Source: CAYLHB01 sp964383505 (GTDB lineage Bacteria; Patescibacteriota; Minisyncoccia; Phycocordibacterales; UBA12088). From it: DNA of 64,000 nt. The notes under the pieces are model-generated. The model was not told where the DNA came from. It worked only from the letters and a program-made list of their open reading frames with translations, and searched no databases. Position 1 is the stretch's first letter. The number at the start of each line of letters is the position of its first letter. The position numbers and the translations under genes were made by a program. The stretch lies in NCBI GenBank assembly GCA_964383505.1, contig CAYLHB010000001.1:1-64000 (forward strand), written 5' to 3'. Positions 48,262 through 56,991 of the stretch are shown piece by piece.

Positions 48262-49110
48262 ATGGATACTGTGTATGTAGATGTTCACACCCACCTAAAC
48301 GCCGCCGCATTTGATTGCGATCGAGATGCGGTGGTGCTCAGGACACGCGAGGCCGGTGTGGTAATGGTAAATGTCGGGACCCAGTTCGATACCTCTACAC
48401 GTGCAGTTGAGCTTGCGGAGGGGTACGGGAATGGTGTGTATGCGGCGGTGGGCCTCCACCCTGTCCACACGAGCCCCTCGCACCACGACGAAGCAGAGCT
48501 TGGTGAGTTTGGAAAAGCGTTCACCTCGCGCGGGGAGTCGTTTTCGATTGACCGGTACCGCACACTCGCGCAGAGTCCTAAGGTGGTTGCAATAGGCGAG
48601 TGCGGGCTTGACTACTACCGTGTGCTCGACGAAGCTTCCCATCGACGCCAGCGGGAGGCGTTTGAGGCACAGATTGACCTCGCCAATGAGCTCGGGAAAC
48701 CGCTCATGCTCCACCTGCGAAGTGGGAATGGAAAGAATGCGTACCGTGAAGCACAAGACATTTTGAAGCATCACGCGAAGGTGGTTGGAAACAGCCACTT
48801 TTTTGCCGGCTCCCTCGAAGATGCGCACGCATTTTGGGACATGGGCTACTCAACCTCGTTTACCGGCGTCATCACCTTCACGTGCGACTACGACGAGGTC
48901 ATACGAGCAGCCCCCGTCGAGCTCATACATGCGGAAACCGATGCGCCGTACGTGGCACCCGTACCCCACAGGGGCGAGCGCAACGAGCCACGGTATGTGG
49001 CGCAGGTGGTGGAGCGCATGGCAACGATTCGAAGGGTGAGCACGGAAGAACTTACTTTTCACCTTGTACAAAACGCTAGGCATATGTTTGGAGTAAGCGA
49101 CCTCTCGTAG
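48262..49110 (+). CDS. tatD: TatD-family metal-dependent deoxyribonuclease
   Basis: A 282-residue amidohydrolase-fold protein. Metal ligands are visible: HTH in DVHTHLNAAAF near the N-terminus, Glu in IGECGLDYYR near 118, His in LMLHLRSGNG, His in NSHFFAGSLED and Asp in HAETDAPYVAP. The usual AVGLHPVHTS segment follows strand 3. The family removes nucleotides from 3' ends or repairs DNA; the physiological role here is unknown. The ATG at 48262 places MDTVYVDVHTH at the start of the barrel. It is divergent from the single-pass membrane protein gene at 47478-48176 and precedes rpsF. Confidence 0.9.
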   Translation: MDTVYVDVHTHLNAAAFDCDRDAVVLRTREAGVVMVNVGTQFDTSTRAVELAEGYGNGVYAAVGLHPVHTSPSHHDEAELGEFGKAFTSRGESFSIDRYRTLAQSPKVVAIGECGLDYYRVLDEASHRRQREAFEAQIDLANELGKPLMLHLRSGNGKNAYREAQDILKHHAKVVGNSHFFAGSLEDAHAFWDMGYSTSFTGVITFTCDYDEVIRAAPVELIHAETDAPYVAPVPHRGERNEPRYVAQVVERMATIRRVSTEELTFHLVQNARHMFGVSDLS

Positions 49111-49172
49111 GCGTTGCGAAGTACGCTTCCGTGTGGTACGGTGTGCCGACATTAGCAAGGTAACAAAAGAGA

Positions 49173-49664
49173 ATGCCAGCAAAAAAAGCACATGAAGACG
49201 AGGGGGCGGAGCTTGTGAAGTACGAGCTCGGCTATCACCTCGTACCGTCGCTCGGTCCCGATGACCTTGCGCTTCGTGTCGGTGAGCTCGAGAAGCTCGT
49301 GCGGAAGGCGGGCGGGGAGGTGTACGCGAAAGGCGCCCCCCAATCGTTCATCCTCGCCTATACGATGCGGCGCCAGCGGGGCGGGGCGTGGGATGCGTAC
49401 GACACCTCGTTTTTCGGGTGGATGCGCTTCACCGCACTGCGCGAGCGTATGCCCGACCTCAAGGCCGCCCTCGCAGAGAGTCCTTGGATTATCCGCTCAC
49501 TCACACTTTCTCTCGACGGCTCGGAGGAGGAGGCACCGCGCCTCTTCAAACCGCAAACGGCACACGTGGAGCCCACCACTATCGCAAAGCGCGAGGTGAA
49601 GGAAGAAAAGGGTGAGGTGTCGGAAGAGGTACTTGAAAAGCAGATCGAGGAGATGATAACGTAA
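49173..49664 (+). CDS. rpsF: 30S ribosomal protein bS6
   Basis: A 163-residue protein, identified mainly by context and fold. It has a bS6-like core (YELGYHLVPSLGPDDLALRV, then KLVRKAGGEVYAKG and SFILAYTMRRQRGG) and stands directly before ssb and rpsR, the conserved rpsF-ssb-rpsR order. bS6 binds bS18 on the 30S platform. The C-terminus is extended (KEEKGEVSEEVLEKQIEEM, acidic), longer than the 100-135 residues usual elsewhere. The core sequence is divergent. The stop lies four bases before the ssb ATG. Confidence 0.82.
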   Translation: MPAKKAHEDEGAELVKYELGYHLVPSLGPDDLALRVGELEKLVRKAGGEVYAKGAPQSFILAYTMRRQRGGAWDAYDTSFFGWMRFTALRERMPDLKAALAESPWIIRSLTLSLDGSEEEAPRLFKPQTAHVEPTTIAKREVKEEKGEVSEEVLEKQIEEMIT

Positions 49665-49668
49665 GGGT

Positions 49669-50118
49669 ATGTACCTCAACAAAGTCTTCATCATCGGGAA
49701 CCTCACACGCGATCCGGAGCTCAAGTCGCTCCCCTCGGGCATGCAGGTGGCCACGTTTTCACTCGCAACCAACCGTGTGTACCGCGACCGTGATGGCAAC
49801 AAGCAGGAGGCGACCGAGTACCACAATATTGTAGCGTTTGGAAAGACCGGCGAGCTGTGCGCCCAGTTCCTCCGCAGGGGAGGGAGTGCACTCGTCGAGG
49901 GGCGCCTCCAGACGCGCTCCTGGGAGCAGGAGGGACAGAAGCGCTACCGCACCGAAATAGTCGCCGATAGGGTCCAGTTTGGAGACCGGCGCGGGCAGGG
50001 CGACGGGCAGGGGTCTACGGGAGGTGGGAAGTCCCCGGCGGCAGAAACCCCCAAGGGGAAAGAAGACATCATCGAGTACCCCGATGAAGACATCAATCCC
50101 GACGACATTCCATTTTAG
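49669..50118 (+). CDS. ssb: single-stranded DNA-binding protein
   Basis: A 149-residue tetrameric SSB. The OB fold starts MYLNKVFIIGNLTRDPELKS, then VATFSLATNRVY and WEQEGQKRYRTEIVADRVQF, all standard. A Gly/Gln-rich linker follows (DRRGQGDGQGSTGGGKS) and the acidic C-terminal tip ends in DDIPF, the peptide that binds RecO, RecQ, PriA and other partners. recO and recA are in the same window. It lies in the conserved rpsF-ssb-rpsR order and probably shares one transcript. Confidence 0.97.
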   Translation: MYLNKVFIIGNLTRDPELKSLPSGMQVATFSLATNRVYRDRDGNKQEATEYHNIVAFGKTGELCAQFLRRGGSALVEGRLQTRSWEQEGQKRYRTEIVADRVQFGDRRGQGDGQGSTGGGKSPAAETPKGKEDIIEYPDEDINPDDIPF

Positions 50119-50136
50119 CAAGCACCATTGAACAGT

Positions 50137-50349
50137 ATGACAGAACAAAACAAAACACGTCCAGACTTGCCGGCATCCATCCGCTATTTTGACTACAAGG
50201 ACGCGGAAACGCTCAAGCGGTTCCTGAACCCCCACGGGCGCATTTTGTCGCGTAAGCAGACGAACCTTGCGGCGGTAAGCCAGCGACGACTCGCGATGGC
50301 GGTGAAGTATGCGCGCGAGATGGGCTTTCTCCCCTACGTGGCGAAGTAG
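50137..50349 (+). CDS. rpsR: 30S ribosomal protein bS18
   Basis: A 70-residue basic small-subunit protein. The core IRYFDYKDAETLKRFLNPHG, then RILSRKQTNLAAVSQRRLAMAV is the bS18 signature (a shortened Lys-Ile-x-Pro-Arg-x-x-Thr region and the conserved Gln-Arg-x-x-Ala-x-Ala-Ile/Val). It partners with bS6 on the 30S platform. The frame is open to a TTG at 50128, but the ATG at 50137 gives the normal length. A canonical terminator follows, so the rpsF-ssb-rpsR transcript ends here. Confidence 0.95.
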   Translation: MTEQNKTRPDLPASIRYFDYKDAETLKRFLNPHGRILSRKQTNLAAVSQRRLAMAVKYAREMGFLPYVAK

Positions 50350-50382
50350 AGGTATCCGCACAGGAGTACGTGTGCCAAAAGC

Positions 50383-50404
50383 ACCGCCCCCGGCGGTTTT
50401 TTTG
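50383..50404 (+). terminator. terminator of the rpsF-ssb-rpsR operon
   Basis: ACCGCC, loop CCC, GGCGGT followed by seven T. It is 34 bases after the rpsR stop. Confidence 0.85.
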
Positions 50405-50427
50405 GTTGCGTGCCCGCTTTCACCGCG

Positions 50428-50997
50428 TTACCGCTTCTCGACGCGACCCACATAGGAGCCGGTTTCTGTGTTTATCTCGACCACATCGCCCGTATTGATA
50501 AAGAGTGGCGCGACCACGGTGGCACCCGTTTCGAGTACGATGGATTTCGTAGCACCCTGTGCGGTGTTGCCCCGTACGGCAGGCGCAGCTTCCTTGACCA
50601 CAAAGGTCATTTTGACGGGTACCTCAACACCGATGATTTTATCATCAAAGAGCACGGCCTGGTACTCATCTTTTGGTTTCAAATATTGTTCTTTTCCTGC
50701 GATGAGCTCGGGCGAGAGCGCAAAGCGTTTTCCTGGATTCCCCGCCTCATGGAACCAGTACTCCCCCTTGCTCTCGTAGATGTAGATGATGGGACGCTTT
50801 TCAAGTGCGGCCTCCTCCACATTTTCATTTTGGTGGAAACTGTACTCGACCACCTTGCCGGTTTTGAGCCCCTTCATCTTGGTCGCATTGACCGGCTTTC
50901 GCTGTTGCATGCGAAAGACATGGTGTGAGAGCACCTTGTACGGCTCGTTGTTGTATACAATAACCTTGCCCGTGGTGATTTCGTTGTAGTTCAGCAT
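50428..50997 (-). CDS. efp: elongation factor P with an altered tip loop
   Basis: A 189-residue three-domain EF-P. Domain I begins MLNYNEITTGKVIVYNNEPY and the C-terminal domain ends TGDVVEINTETGSYVGRVEKR (the EF-P signature, here the last 21 residues, given as DVVEINTETGSYVGRV). Aligning without gaps through EPY and K-x-x-x-LxTG, the E. coli Lys34 position is Gln32, and the loop PGKGQ is replaced by MQQRKP. The usual modification target for EpmA or rhamnosylation is therefore absent. The factor would rescue ribosomes stalled at polyproline. The ATG at 50997 follows a -10-like TACAAT by nine bases. Confidence 0.93.
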   Translation of the reverse strand: MLNYNEITTGKVIVYNNEPYKVLSHHVFRMQQRKPVNATKMKGLKTGKVVEYSFHQNENVEEAALEKRPIIYIYESKGEYWFHEAGNPGKRFALSPELIAGKEQYLKPKDEYQAVLFDDKIIGVEVPVKMTFVVKEAAPAVRGNTAQGATKSIVLETGATVVAPLFINTGDVVEINTETGSYVGRVEKR

Positions 50998-51006
50998 AGT
51001 GGTCGG

Positions 51007-51012
51007 ATTGTA
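51007..51012 (-). promoter_or_regulatory. -10 hexamer of efp
   Basis: TACAAT on the minus strand, nine bases before the efp ATG. TGGACA lies 17 bases upstream as a possible -35. Confidence 0.55.
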
Positions 51013-51032
51013 GCCATTTTTCCATCGGTTGT

Positions 51033-51078
51033 CCACCTGTCCGACACAGGGGCGGGGTCTGTGGGCGACCACAGGTGG
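51033..51078. repeat. nested inverted repeat between recA and efp
   Basis: CCACCTGT at 51033-51040 pairs with ACAGGTGG at 51071-51078. Inside, CACAG and CTGTG pair as well. On the minus strand it lies downstream of recA and may end that transcript, but there is no T-run. Confidence 0.55.
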
Positions 51079-51126
51079 GCGTGGGTCGCGGCACCGTCGT
51101 GCGTCTCAGGGAAAAAAGTCTGAAGG

Positions 51127-52185
51127 TCAGAGCGAAACGAGTTGTGCACGCACCGCCTTGAGGAGCTCCTTCTCCACGTCCTTGTTTTCGCGCAAAAACG
51201 TGCGAGCCGCGTCGTACCCGCGTCCGAGCTTCACCTCGCCATACTGGTAGCTCGACCCGCTCTTGGTGACGAGATTGTACTTCTCCCCGAGTGCGAGGAG
51301 CTCACCCTCTCGGCTGATACCTTCGTTGTACATGAGGTCAAACTCGGTCACTCGGAAGGGCGGGGCGACTTTATTCTTCACGACCTTCACGCGGTGTCTG
51401 CCCCCCACGGTTTCCTCACCTTTCTTGATTTGCGCGATACGACGTATATCGAGGCGTACCGAGGTATAGAACTTGAGCGCCTTGCCTCCCGGCGTTGTTT
51501 CCGGGTTACCGAACATGACCCCAATCTGCATGCGTATCTGGTTGATGAAGATGACCACCGTTTTTGACTTCGCCACAATGGCGGTGAGCTTTCGAAGCGC
51601 TTGGCTCATGAGTCGCGCCTGCTTACCGACGTGCTGTTGTCCCATTTCACCCTCTATTTCATCTCTGGGAGTAAGTGCCGCAACAGAGTCCACCACCACC
51701 ACATCAATTTTTCCGGAACGCACGAGCGATTCGACAATCTCGAGCGCCTGCTCGCCGGTGTCCGGTTGGCTCACGAGGAGCTCCTCTGTCTTTACTCCAA
51801 TCTTCTTTGCATACTCCGGGTCGAGTGCGTGCTCGGCATCAATGAAGGCGCAGATGCCACCCCTCTTTTGAGCTTCGGCGACCACATGTAGGGTGAGCGT
51901 AGTTTTGCCCGAGCTCTCGGGACCGAAAATCTCGATGATGCGTCCCCGCGGGTACCCCCCTATGCCGAGTGCCCAGTCGAGCCCCAATGAGCCGGAGGGC
52001 ACCGCGTCCACGTTCACGCGTGGCGTCTCCCCGAGGGTCATAATCGCTTCCTCGCCAAACTTCGTTTTAATCTGGCGCAATGTGGCGGCGATTGTTTCCG
52101 TGCCGGCCGCAGCAGGAGCCGTATCTTGGTCGCGCTCATCAGGTGCAGTCTTCTTGCTTGCGGTGCGAGGTGTTTTCTTATTCAT
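51127..52185 (-). CDS. recA: recombinase RecA
   Basis: A 352-residue strand-exchange ATPase. The central ATPase domain has the Walker A FGPESSGKTTLTLHVV, then CAFIDAEHALDPEYAKKIGV, loop 1 region EGEMGQQHVGKQARLMSQAL and the NQIRMQIGVMFGNPETTPGG signature with loop 2. The C-terminal domain contains GREGELLALGEKYNLV-like residues (in fact ISREGELLALGEKYNLVTKS, shown in part). The N-terminus has an added Lys/Asp/Ala-rich stretch of about 30 residues. Neighbours are efp and a TM-anchored protein followed by ftsK. No lexA or recX is in the window. Confidence 0.97.
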   Translation of the reverse strand: MNKKTPRTASKKTAPDERDQDTAPAAAGTETIAATLRQIKTKFGEEAIMTLGETPRVNVDAVPSGSLGLDWALGIGGYPRGRIIEIFGPESSGKTTLTLHVVAEAQKRGGICAFIDAEHALDPEYAKKIGVKTEELLVSQPDTGEQALEIVESLVRSGKIDVVVVDSVAALTPRDEIEGEMGQQHVGKQARLMSQALRKLTAIVAKSKTVVIFINQIRMQIGVMFGNPETTPGGKALKFYTSVRLDIRRIAQIKKGEETVGGRHRVKVVKNKVAPPFRVTEFDLMYNEGISREGELLALGEKYNLVTKSGSSYQYGEVKLGRGYDAARTFLRENKDVEKELLKAVRAQLVSL

Positions 52186-52188
52186 AAA

Positions 52189-52611
52189 TTAGTAGTGAGT
52201 GATATATTGTGTGGGTGCAGTGCTGGTCGCGACGACCTCTTGCAGGCGTGGGTCTCCGAAAAATACGACCCGCTCTTCGCGGTGCCGGTCGAACCGGTCG
52301 GTCACCCCTACGCGAAATACCGCGTAGCCGCGAGGCACGAGCGCGAGCTCCGAAAACTTTCCATCGGGGTCTGTGTATATCTTACGCCCATTGAGCGTGA
52401 TGTGGGAAATGTTCTTTGCGGTGCCCTCGACCGTGGTGAGCACACCTCGCACGGTCTCGCCCTGCCGGGGGTTCTCTATCGTGATCTGTGGTCCTGCGAG
52501 GAGCGCCCGTGCTTGAAACAGCCCATACGCGATGCAAAGTGCAACCAACAGACCCGCGAGCCACATGCTCCACCGCTCCCCATTTCGTTCGAGTGTAAGC
52601 GCGGTAGCCAT
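52189..52611 (-). CDS. membrane-anchored protein with a Big-like extracytoplasmic domain
   Basis: A 140-residue protein. After a short polar start comes one hydrophobic helix (MWLAGLLVALCIAYGLFQAR, about 16-35). The outer domain contains ITIENPRQGETVRGVLTTVEG, then ISHITLNGRKIYTDPDGKFS and GYAVFRVGVTDRFDRHRE, shown in parts. This pattern is that of the glucodextranase-like/Big_9 fold. A start at 52611 overlaps the ftsK 3' end by a few bases. It lies between ftsK and recA, all on the minus strand. The function is unknown; it may contact the division apparatus because of its position, but that is weak inference. Confidence 0.75.
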   Translation of the reverse strand: MATALTLERNGERWSMWLAGLLVALCIAYGLFQARALLAGPQITIENPRQGETVRGVLTTVEGTAKNISHITLNGRKIYTDPDGKFSELALVPRGYAVFRVGVTDRFDRHREERVVFFGDPRLQEVVATSTAPTQYITHY

Positions 52612-52615
52612 TGCG

Positions 52616-54868
52616 TTAGTCGCCCGCCCCCCCCGCAAAGCCGGAGGGAGGGGGAATGAGTACCTCGCGCGCCTTACTCCCGTTTTGCGGGCCTATTACC
52701 CCTCGCTCCTCAAGGAGGTCCATCACCCGCGCCGCTCGCCCGTACCCTATCGAGAGCTTTCTCTGCAGAAGTGAGGTCGATGCTTTTTGTTCCATCACGA
52801 CAAGCTGTCGCGCCTGTTCGAATATCTCATCGTCGCCCCCTTCGCTCGGCATCAGGTCATCAAGCGCGATACTTGCACCCTCCGTGTCTTTTGTCGTACC
52901 CTCCGCCTCACTCTGCCCGAGCTCGAGTGGGGATTCAAGTGGCGCATCGTTGTGTTTGGTGAGGTACTGCACCACTTTCTTCACCTCAGCCTCGGTGATG
53001 AAGGGCGACTGGAGTCGGCGAGGCTTACTCATATCGGAAGAGAGGTAGAGCAGGTCGCCCGCGCCGAGCAGTTTTTCCGCCCCCGGCTGGTCGAGAATAG
53101 TGCGCGAGTCTATCTGGCTTGCCACCTGGAGCGCCAAACGGAAGGGAACATTCGCTTTGATGAGGCCGGTGATGACGTTTACGGAGGGACGCTGGGTCGA
53201 GAGGATAAGGTGTATGCCCGACGCGCGTGCCATCTGGGCGAGGCGCACAATGGCCCCCTCAAGGTCTCTCGGGTACGCCTGCATGATGTCCGCGAGCTCG
53301 TCAATGACGATGACGATGTGCGGTATGCTCTCCGGAAGTTCGCTTTCCTCGCTCCCCTTGCGCTTGGTGGCCTTCTCAAGAGCCGGAGAGAGAATGCTCG
53401 AGTGGTAGCTCGCGATATCGCGCACCTTGAGCTCACCGAAAAGCTCCAGTCGTCGCTCCATCTCTTTTGCCGCCCACCGTAAGGCGCCGATGGTCTTGCG
53501 CGCATCGGTGATAACCGGTGTGAGGAGGTGGGGAATCCCGTTGTAGAGGGTGAGCTCGACCCGCTTGGGGTCAACGAGGATGAGGCGGAGGCGCTGGGGT
53601 CCGTTGCGGTAGAGAAGTGAGGTGATAAGTGCGTGGATGGTCACCGACTTTCCCGCACCGGTTGCACCCGCCACGAGCGCGTGGGGCATCTTGCTTATGT
53701 CAGCATAATGGGGGCTTCCCGTGATGTCGCGACCGAGTGCCACGAGGAGTGGCTTGGGGTTGTCGGAGAACGCGGGGTCTTCCAAAAGTCGCCCAAGCCC
53801 CACCACTGTCTTGTCCGTGTTCGGCACTTCGATGCCGACGAGCGATTTGCCGGGTATGGGAGCTTCGATGCGCAGTGAAGGCGCCGCGAGCGCGAGCTCA
53901 AGGTTTTTTTGCAAACCCTCGATACGTTCCAGTCGCACCCCCTCGGCGGGTTTGAGTGCGTAGCGGGTCACCGTAGGTCCCACGGTGATTTCGTCCATTT
54001 CCACACGGATACCGAAGTTTTGAAGTGTGCGTTTGATGATAATTTGTTTCGCCTTGGTGTCGCCAGTCACCGGCTTTCCTCGGTCTCGCTCCAGTATCGA
54101 GAGTGGGGGAGGCGTGTATGTGTCGAGGAGGGCAGGGTTTGCACGTCCACTCGTCCCTCCCGAGACAACCAGTTCTTCAAACGGCTGGTCGCTCGGTTGG
54201 GCACGAGGAGCGGGTGGCACCTCCTCCTCAGTCAACTCCGGCGTGCGTTCATCAACCGTCACTGTGGGCGCATTCTCCGGCGGGAGTGCGACGACGACCG
54301 TTGGCTCGTCGTCGTCATCTTCAGCGTGCGTGCGTGTACGTTCAAACATGCGCGCAATCGCCCGACCCACCCCAAACCATACTTTCGCATCGAATAGAAG
54401 CACGAGCGCAATGAAGAGGAGCGCGGTGAGCACCACGAGTGCCGCCGCACGTTCAAGTGCAGAGACGAGGGCGTACCCCACCCCAAATCCCACGATTCCC
54501 CCCTCATTCGGCACAACAATGTGCACAATGCCGAGAAGGGTCGCAACAAACAATGTGCCTCCGCATGCACGTATGACGTCAACGCGCGATCCCGGCACGC
54601 GTCGAGCGAAAAGGAGCACACCAAAGCCGATAAAAAGTGGGGGGAGTATGTAGTACCCGACACCAAACACGTAGGTGAGCCCGGTATACATGTAGTGTCC
54701 GACGGTTCCTGCAAGCCCAAGCGCCGCGAGCCCCACCAGCGTGCCCAAAAGTATAAGCACAATGCCGAATATGAGTCGCACAGAATCGCGACCGATATCA
54801 TCTATAAGTGAACCACGCGTATCGGGAGATGTAGACTTCTTCTCTTGCGCGGTGGCTTTTTTACCCAT
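52616..54868 (-). CDS. ftsK: DNA translocase FtsK
   Basis: A 750-residue septal DNA motor. Four to five N-terminal transmembrane helices (about 28-175) are followed by an acidic and proline-rich linker (about 180-245), the alpha domain and the RecA-like beta domain. The beta domain has Walker A GATGAGKSVTIHALITSL, then the Walker B IVIVIDELADIMQAYP and STQRPSVNVITGLIKANVPF. A C-terminal winged-helix gamma domain ends it (LLQRKLSIGYGRAARVMDLL). KOPS/XerCD targets are not in the window. A TATTAT hexamer six bases before the ATG suggests a leaderless message. Confidence 0.96.
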   Translation of the reverse strand: MGKKATAQEKKSTSPDTRGSLIDDIGRDSVRLIFGIVLILLGTLVGLAALGLAGTVGHYMYTGLTYVFGVGYYILPPLFIGFGVLLFARRVPGSRVDVIRACGGTLFVATLLGIVHIVVPNEGGIVGFGVGYALVSALERAAALVVLTALLFIALVLLFDAKVWFGVGRAIARMFERTRTHAEDDDDEPTVVVALPPENAPTVTVDERTPELTEEEVPPAPRAQPSDQPFEELVVSGGTSGRANPALLDTYTPPPLSILERDRGKPVTGDTKAKQIIIKRTLQNFGIRVEMDEITVGPTVTRYALKPAEGVRLERIEGLQKNLELALAAPSLRIEAPIPGKSLVGIEVPNTDKTVVGLGRLLEDPAFSDNPKPLLVALGRDITGSPHYADISKMPHALVAGATGAGKSVTIHALITSLLYRNGPQRLRLILVDPKRVELTLYNGIPHLLTPVITDARKTIGALRWAAKEMERRLELFGELKVRDIASYHSSILSPALEKATKRKGSEESELPESIPHIVIVIDELADIMQAYPRDLEGAIVRLAQMARASGIHLILSTQRPSVNVITGLIKANVPFRLALQVASQIDSRTILDQPGAEKLLGAGDLLYLSSDMSKPRRLQSPFITEAEVKKVVQYLTKHNDAPLESPLELGQSEAEGTTKDTEGASIALDDLMPSEGGDDEIFEQARQLVVMEQKASTSLLQRKLSIGYGRAARVMDLLEERGVIGPQNGSKAREVLIPPPSGFAGGAGD

Positions 54869-54874
54869 CGTGAA

Positions 54875-54880
54875 ATAATA
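54875..54880 (-). promoter_or_regulatory. -10 hexamer of predicted leaderless ftsK
   Basis: TATTAT on the minus strand, six bases before the ftsK ATG. Confidence 0.5.
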
Positions 54881-54986
54881 CCACGTAATGAAAGAAGAAA
54901 ATAAATCAAAAAGTGCATGACCAAGGGCTCACACCATCACGAGCTAACTTTCGAAATATCGCTTTGTGCCTGCGGAGCGTTGTGCC

Positions 54987-55035
54987 AAAAAGAAGACTGA
55001 GACGTGGCCAAACGGCACGGTGTGGTCTTCTTTTT
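54987..55035. terminator. long bidirectional hairpin upstream of ftsK
   Basis: AAAAAGAAGAC at 54987-54997 pairs perfectly with GTCTTCTTTTT at 55025-55035. An inner CGTG...CACG adds pairs. Both strands have a T-run. It lies in the 410-base divergent gap between ftsK and the gene at 55281, where no gene is seen. Confidence 0.6.
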
Positions 55036-55143
55036 AACACGGCGTGGAGCGTCTGCAGGTGAGCGTTGCTGGTGTCCAAAATAACAATGAACTGGTTGTA
55101 TGTGGATGACAGTGACTTGCACAAAGTACACCACAACAAAATG

Positions 55144-55171
55144 TTGCAAGTATAAGGACACGGCGTATACT
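55144..55171 (+). promoter_or_regulatory. promoter of the winged-helix protein gene
   Basis: TTGCAA at 55144-55149 and TATACT at 55166-55171, 16-base spacer, with a leader of about 100 bases. Confidence 0.6.
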
Positions 55172-55280
55172 TCTACGTACCGCCAACGAGCAAGTAAAAG
55201 ACACATGCAGTACACATATGTCCGTATAATCCATACATATAAGCCATTGTTGTGTCCCTTACAAAAAAGTAGCGGTCATA

Positions 55281-56069
55281 ATGAACTCAAACAATACAAG
55301 CTTCGCTTCAGAATTTGTCGATGTTAAAGACAAATCGCATGGTGGCTACATAGTTGAAAAGACAAAACGTATAGCCGCCGCACTTGTGCTGGTCGCTAAA
55401 ACAGCCGGTGAAAGGGACGAGCTATCTAAGGGACTCCGTGCATGCGCGGTACGTCTCATAAAGAACGTCCATTATGGAGGGGTGCACATCAAGGAGGAGG
55501 TGCGTGCGACATGCGAGTACTGTGCGTCACTCGTTGAGGCCGCGTGCCTATCCGGCTCAATTTCGAACATGAATGCGACGATACTCTTGTTTGAACTGGA
55601 CTGTTTGAAAAAAGATGTAGGCGTGTTTCGTGCCGATGAATGGGTGGGACGCCTTGAAGAAAACTTCTTTTCCGTCGCACGCCCCACTGAGGACACGAGT
55701 GCACACGAAACGGGTGCTGGCAGGTGGGTAGGCGACATTCGGTATAAAGGACATGAAAAGGACGGTCAAAATGGGAGTATGGGTCGTTTACCTCAAGTAG
55801 TGCAAAGGTCACGTAACGAACAGGGTAATGGACGAGTGGGAAGCAAGCCACTGGGTGCATCGGACGGGTATGTTGACGCAAAGAAAGACAGAAGAGCTAC
55901 TATACTCGGTATTCTACAGAAAAAGGACAGAATTAATGTGAAGGACGTTGCGAGTGTTGTAAAGGACTGCTCGGAAAAAACACTGCAACGGGAACTCCTT
56001 GCGCTCGTGGCGCAGGGTGTCCTTAAAAAAGAGGGGGAGAAGCGCTGGAGCACGTACGCGCTTGTGTAG
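55281..56069 (+). CDS. helical-bundle protein with a C-terminal winged helix
   Basis: A 262-residue protein. Residues about 20-150 form an all-helical region (YIVEKTKRIAAALVLVAKTA, then LRACAVRLIKNVHYGG and FELDCLKKDVGVFRADEW). A low-complexity Gly/Asn/Arg linker follows. The C-terminal domain (about 200-262) is a DeoR-like winged helix: RRATILGILQKKDRINVKDV, then SEKTLQRELLALVAQGVLKK and GEKRWSTYAL, the last with the Gly-Glu-Lys/Arg-Arg-Trp-Ser-x-Tyr wing. Many CPR genomes have such proteins. It may be a DNA-binding regulator, but no target can be named. Confidence 0.8.
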   Translation: MNSNNTSFASEFVDVKDKSHGGYIVEKTKRIAAALVLVAKTAGERDELSKGLRACAVRLIKNVHYGGVHIKEEVRATCEYCASLVEAACLSGSISNMNATILLFELDCLKKDVGVFRADEWVGRLEENFFSVARPTEDTSAHETGAGRWVGDIRYKGHEKDGQNGSMGRLPQVVQRSRNEQGNGRVGSKPLGASDGYVDAKKDRRATILGILQKKDRINVKDVASVVKDCSEKTLQRELLALVAQGVLKKEGEKRWSTYALV

Positions 56070-56831
56070 TGTGCGTTGTGCGTAGCGCTGGAGGTGTGGT
56101 GTGAGAGTTGAGAGCTAGTATGTTGCTGTGTGGCGCTTTTTGACAATAGCCACTCTTTGTTTTGTGTAGTTTTCTCACGTAAGTCGTTTCAACTGGCATC
56201 GTCTGCATCTACAGTGGGTCAATGCTTTTTTGTAGTGCGGTACGTGAAAGAAAAGTTTCAATGTACCGCACAAGGATATATGGAAAGCGCAAGTTGACCC
56301 AGCAATTGGGCTGTGCGATGCTTTCTTACTGGTGCTCCTGCAACATGGTTGAAGCGGTAGCACTGGTTATCCACACGACTTCTTTGGTTGAAAGCGTTGA
56401 GTGCCCTATAATTTTGGGTACCACCGTGGGGCGGTATGTAGATGCGTACGTGTGGTGTGTACGTTGACAATTTCATATTCGACACTGAACACAACAAGGC
56501 ATGCATGCGCCTTTGTGTGATTGAATAGCATGCAAAATTGATACTGCATGACCTTCTCCTGTCGCACGAACGTGCGATGTGCGGGTGCGAATGGTAGGTA
56601 CATCGGTCCTACATGTTTGGAACCAACGTTGTGAAGGTGTGGTCACCATAAAATGTGCGCACAGCTTTACAACACGTGTTGGTGGTTCATGCGCGAGCGC
56701 GCATGAACATACTAGCTTTATTAGCCGTGCAATCCTTGTGGCTTTGCCACGAGGATGCACATAGGTTGAGAATCGGCGGCGGCCGATTCGTAAGCTAAAA
56801 AACCGCCCCGGTGCCGAGCGCCATACAGTTC
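56070..56831. repeat. long non-coding stretch with a cluster of perfect hairpins
   Basis: About 760 bases lack any convincing gene. Hairpins occur at 56236-56272 (TGCGGTAC...GTACCGCA with an inner GAAA/TTTC), 56556-56571 (TCGCACG-AA-CGTGCGA), about 56687-56710 (GTTCATGCGC-GAGC-GCGCATGAAC), about 56728-56750 (CCTTGTGGC-TTT-GCCACGAGG) and 56769-56789 (GAATCGGC-GGC-GCCGATTC). They precede the promoter of the S-layer-like gene. Confidence 0.55.
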
Positions 56832-56844
56832 TATACTCTATACT
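56832..56844 (+). promoter_or_regulatory. tandem -10 elements of the S-layer-like gene
   Basis: Two TATACT hexamers (56832-56837, 56839-56844). No good -35 is seen. The leader to the ATG at 56992 is about 140 bases. A 12-codon frame starting at 56852, seven bases after the second hexamer, could be a leader peptide. Confidence 0.45.
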
Positions 56845-56991
56845 TTTGGGTATGCAACAGGGTGTGGTAGGCGCGAGGCCGGTTTTATAAGCGTGTTGCG
56901 CATTACACGGCGCGACACAAAATCTCCTTTCCGTGGCACAAGCCCTTTACAAGCTAACTGCCCGTGGGGAGGGGTAACACTTAGTAACAAC

